Source of the DNA: an uncultured Collinsella sp.
Lineage (GTDB): Bacteria; Actinomycetota; Coriobacteriia; Coriobacteriales; Coriobacteriaceae
Assembly: GCA_900757505.1 (NCBI GenBank)
Contig: CAAEOE010000086.1
Location: forward strand, 1-15,097
Length of the DNA stretch: 15,097 nucleotides
Reading direction: 5' to 3'
Shown here: positions 13,586 to 15,097 of the stretch, piece after piece
Position numbering within the stretch: position 1 is the stretch's first letter
Layout of the letters: the number at the start of each line of letters is the position of its first letter
Translations under genes and position numbers: made by a program
Notes under the pieces: generated by a model
What the model saw: the letters and a program-made list of their open reading frames with translations, nothing else
Told to the model about the DNA's origin: nothing
The model's database searches: none

Positions 13586-15097
13586 TGACCGACGTGCGCG
13601 AGGCTGCGCAGGGCCTCATCGAATATGCCATCCACCGATCGATGATCGGCCAGGACGACCGGATCTGGGCATACAACACCATTTTGGAGTGCATCGGCGC
13701 CACGGGTCCCGCACTCGATATGGCCTGGGCGCTCCAGGTTGAGAAACTCTCGCTCTTGCACCCCGATACCCTGCCCGACTTTGACCTTGAAGGCACGCTT
13801 GCCGCGCTTTCCGAGGCCGCCGTTGCCAATGGCGCCGCCGAGGACACGGCGTCGGGCCGCGACCGCATCGCCATGCGCATCATGGGCGCGCTCATGCCGA
13901 GGCCTTCGGTTGTAAATGAGGAGTTCAACGGACGCATGGGTGTCAACGAACCCCGCGCCGCGACCGACTGGTTCTACGGCCTGTGCTGCGACGCCGGCTA
14001 CGTGCGCCGCGCCGCCATCGCGCGCAACATCAAATGGAGCACTTCCACCAACTGGGGCGACCTCGAGATTACCATCAACCTCTCCAAGCCTGAGAAGGAC
14101 CCACGCGATATCGCCGCGGCTGGTGCCGCAAAGAACACGGGCGAGAAGTATCCCGCCTGCCAGCTCTGTATCGAAAACGAGGGCTATCCAGGACGTTCCG
14201 CAACAGCCGACGGCGGCGCCCACCCCGCCCGTCAGAACCTGCGCGTTATCCCCATCCAGCTCGACGGCGAGCGCTGGGGCTTCCAGTACAGCCCGTATGC
14301 GTACTTTAACGAGCACTGCATTGCCATGAGCTCCGAGCATCGTCCGATGCACGTCGACCGTAAGGGACTGACCTGCCTGCTCGACTTTGTGGACCTGTTC
14401 CCGCACTACTTCATCGGCTCCAATGCCGACCTGCCCATCGTGGGCGGCTCAATTCTGTCGCACGACCACTTCCAGGGTGGCGCGCACGAGTTCCCCATGA
14501 TGCATGCCACCGAAGTCTCGCAGTTTAGCGTGCCCGGCTTTGACCAGGTCAGCGGCACCGTGCTGCAGTGGCCGCTTTCGGTGTTGCGACTTCGTTCGCA
14601 CGACCGCGCCCAGTTGCTCGATGCTGCCGAGAAGATTATCCTCGCCTGGCGCGAGTGGACCGACGAGTCCGTGGGCGTTATCGCGCACACAGCCGACGGC
14701 GTGGCGCACAACACCGTGACGCCCGTCATCCGCCGCGTCGACTCCCGCGGCAACGCCGGCGGCGAGATCTACGAGGCCTACCTAACGCTTCGCTGCAATA
14801 TCACAACCGGCGATCATCCGCTGGGCGTATTCCACCCGCATGCCGAGTATCACCATATTAAAAAGGAGAACATCGGTCTGATCGAGGTCATGGGCCTGGC
14901 CATTTTGCCGCCGCGCTTGGTTCCCGAGCTCGGCGCTGTCCGCGAGCACCTGCTGGCGGCCAAAGCCGATACCAGCTACGACCTTGCCGGCGCGCTCGAG
15001 GGCGACGACCTTTGCCGCAGCCACGCCGCATGGGCCGAGGACGTCTTTGCCCGCCGCGCCGATGAGCTTACGGCGGATAACGCCATCGATATCCTGC
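13576..15097 (+). CDS. galT: Class II UDP-glucose--hexose-1-phosphate uridylyltransferase (3' end outside window)
   Basis: Exchanges galactose-1-phosphate with UDP-glucose to give UDP-galactose and glucose-1-phosphate, the step after galactokinase. The 507 codons seen are already near full length (about 490-520), so only the last residues are missing at the window edge. Family features are those of the GalT2 branch common in Firmicutes and Actinobacteria: GFQYSPYAYFNEHCIAMSSEHRPM (split across the middle), VGGSILSHDHFQGG with catalytic-region His296 and His298, and a C-terminal FHPHAEYHHIKKENIGLIE block. The start at 13576 overlaps galK by 10 nt and has AAGGGGG 10 nt upstream. The ATG at 13585 forms a TAATG with the galK stop and is the alternative. 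The overlap implies co-transcription and coupled translation. No epimerase (galE) is visible inside the window. Confidence 0.94.
   Translation, partial: MAVMTDVREAAQGLIEYAIHRSMIGQDDRIWAYNTILECIGATGPALDMAWALQVEKLSLLHPDTLPDFDLEGTLAALSEAAVANGAAEDTASGRDRIAMRIMGALMPRPSVVNEEFNGRMGVNEPRAATDWFYGLCCDAGYVRRAAIARNIKWSTSTNWGDLEITINLSKPEKDPRDIAAAGAAKNTGEKYPACQLCIENEGYPGRSATADGGAHPARQNLRVIPIQLDGERWGFQYSPYAYFNEHCIAMSSEHRPMHVDRKGLTCLLDFVDLFPHYFIGSNADLPIVGGSILSHDHFQGGAHEFPMMHATEVSQFSVPGFDQVSGTVLQWPLSVLRLRSHDRAQLLDAAEKIILAWREWTDESVGVIAHTADGVAHNTVTPVIRRVDSRGNAGGEIYEAYLTLRCNITTGDHPLGVFHPHAEYHHIKKENIGLIEVMGLAILPPRLVPELGAVREHLLAAKADTSYDLAGALEGDDLCRSHAAWAEDVFARRADELTADNAIDIL

Noticed and set aside
12644..14406. Two minus-strand open frames (299 and 279 codons) opposite galK and galT
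   Set aside because: They are antisense to galK and galT, whose motifs are clear, and show no family similarity or ribosome site.

Overview
The window looks like a chromosomal segment of a high-GC, anaerobic, gut-type actinobacterium, most likely Coriobacteriia (Collinsella-like). This is inferred from the GC-rich third codon positions of the flanking genes, class II GalT, an A-type flavodiiron protein and several sugar PTS/DeoR/LacI modules. No rRNA or other taxonomic marker is present, so the assignment is tentative.

Left (1-2350): a class II ketose-bisphosphate aldolase of GatY/KbaY type on the minus strand is divergent from an intact DeoR-family regulator. A large imperfect palindrome and a minus-strand terminator follow. 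Centre (2348-8532): first comes the C-terminal part of a tagatose-6-phosphate kinase gene (lacC pseudogene). Next is a compact minus-strand operon, transcribed IIA > GH1 6-phospho-beta-glycosidase > IIC > IIB, for PTS uptake and cleavage of a beta-linked disaccharide. Its divergent neighbour is a LicR-type PRD regulator that ends in a strong hairpin. Right of centre (8614-9645): a lacB remnant with its N-terminus missing and one frameshift is fused head-on to a DeoR regulator that lacks its DNA-binding domain. The first 148 bp of that fragment are almost identical to the intact DeoR gene, after which identity falls sharply. Right (9651-15097): a flavodiiron protein gene, a LacI-family regulator, and a divergent galK-galT pair for the Leloir pathway. 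The LacI/galK intergenic region has three copies of a probable operator.

The parts read as one story about galactose. The GH1 enzyme has the Ser-Trp pair and phosphate-binding residues of 6-phospho-beta-galactosidases, so the PTS operon would give galactose-6-phosphate. The tagatose-6-phosphate route for that product survives here only as an intact aldolase and DeoR regulator, while lacB and lacC are both broken on either side of the PTS island. The Leloir genes for free galactose are intact (galT runs off the right edge). The island is visibly less GC-rich than its flanks, which suggests it was inserted into, or rearranged within, an older tagatose operon. I see no wholly new system. The most informative signals are the decayed pathway, the mosaic DeoR duplication, the asymmetric loss of PRD histidines, and the operator array upstream of galK.
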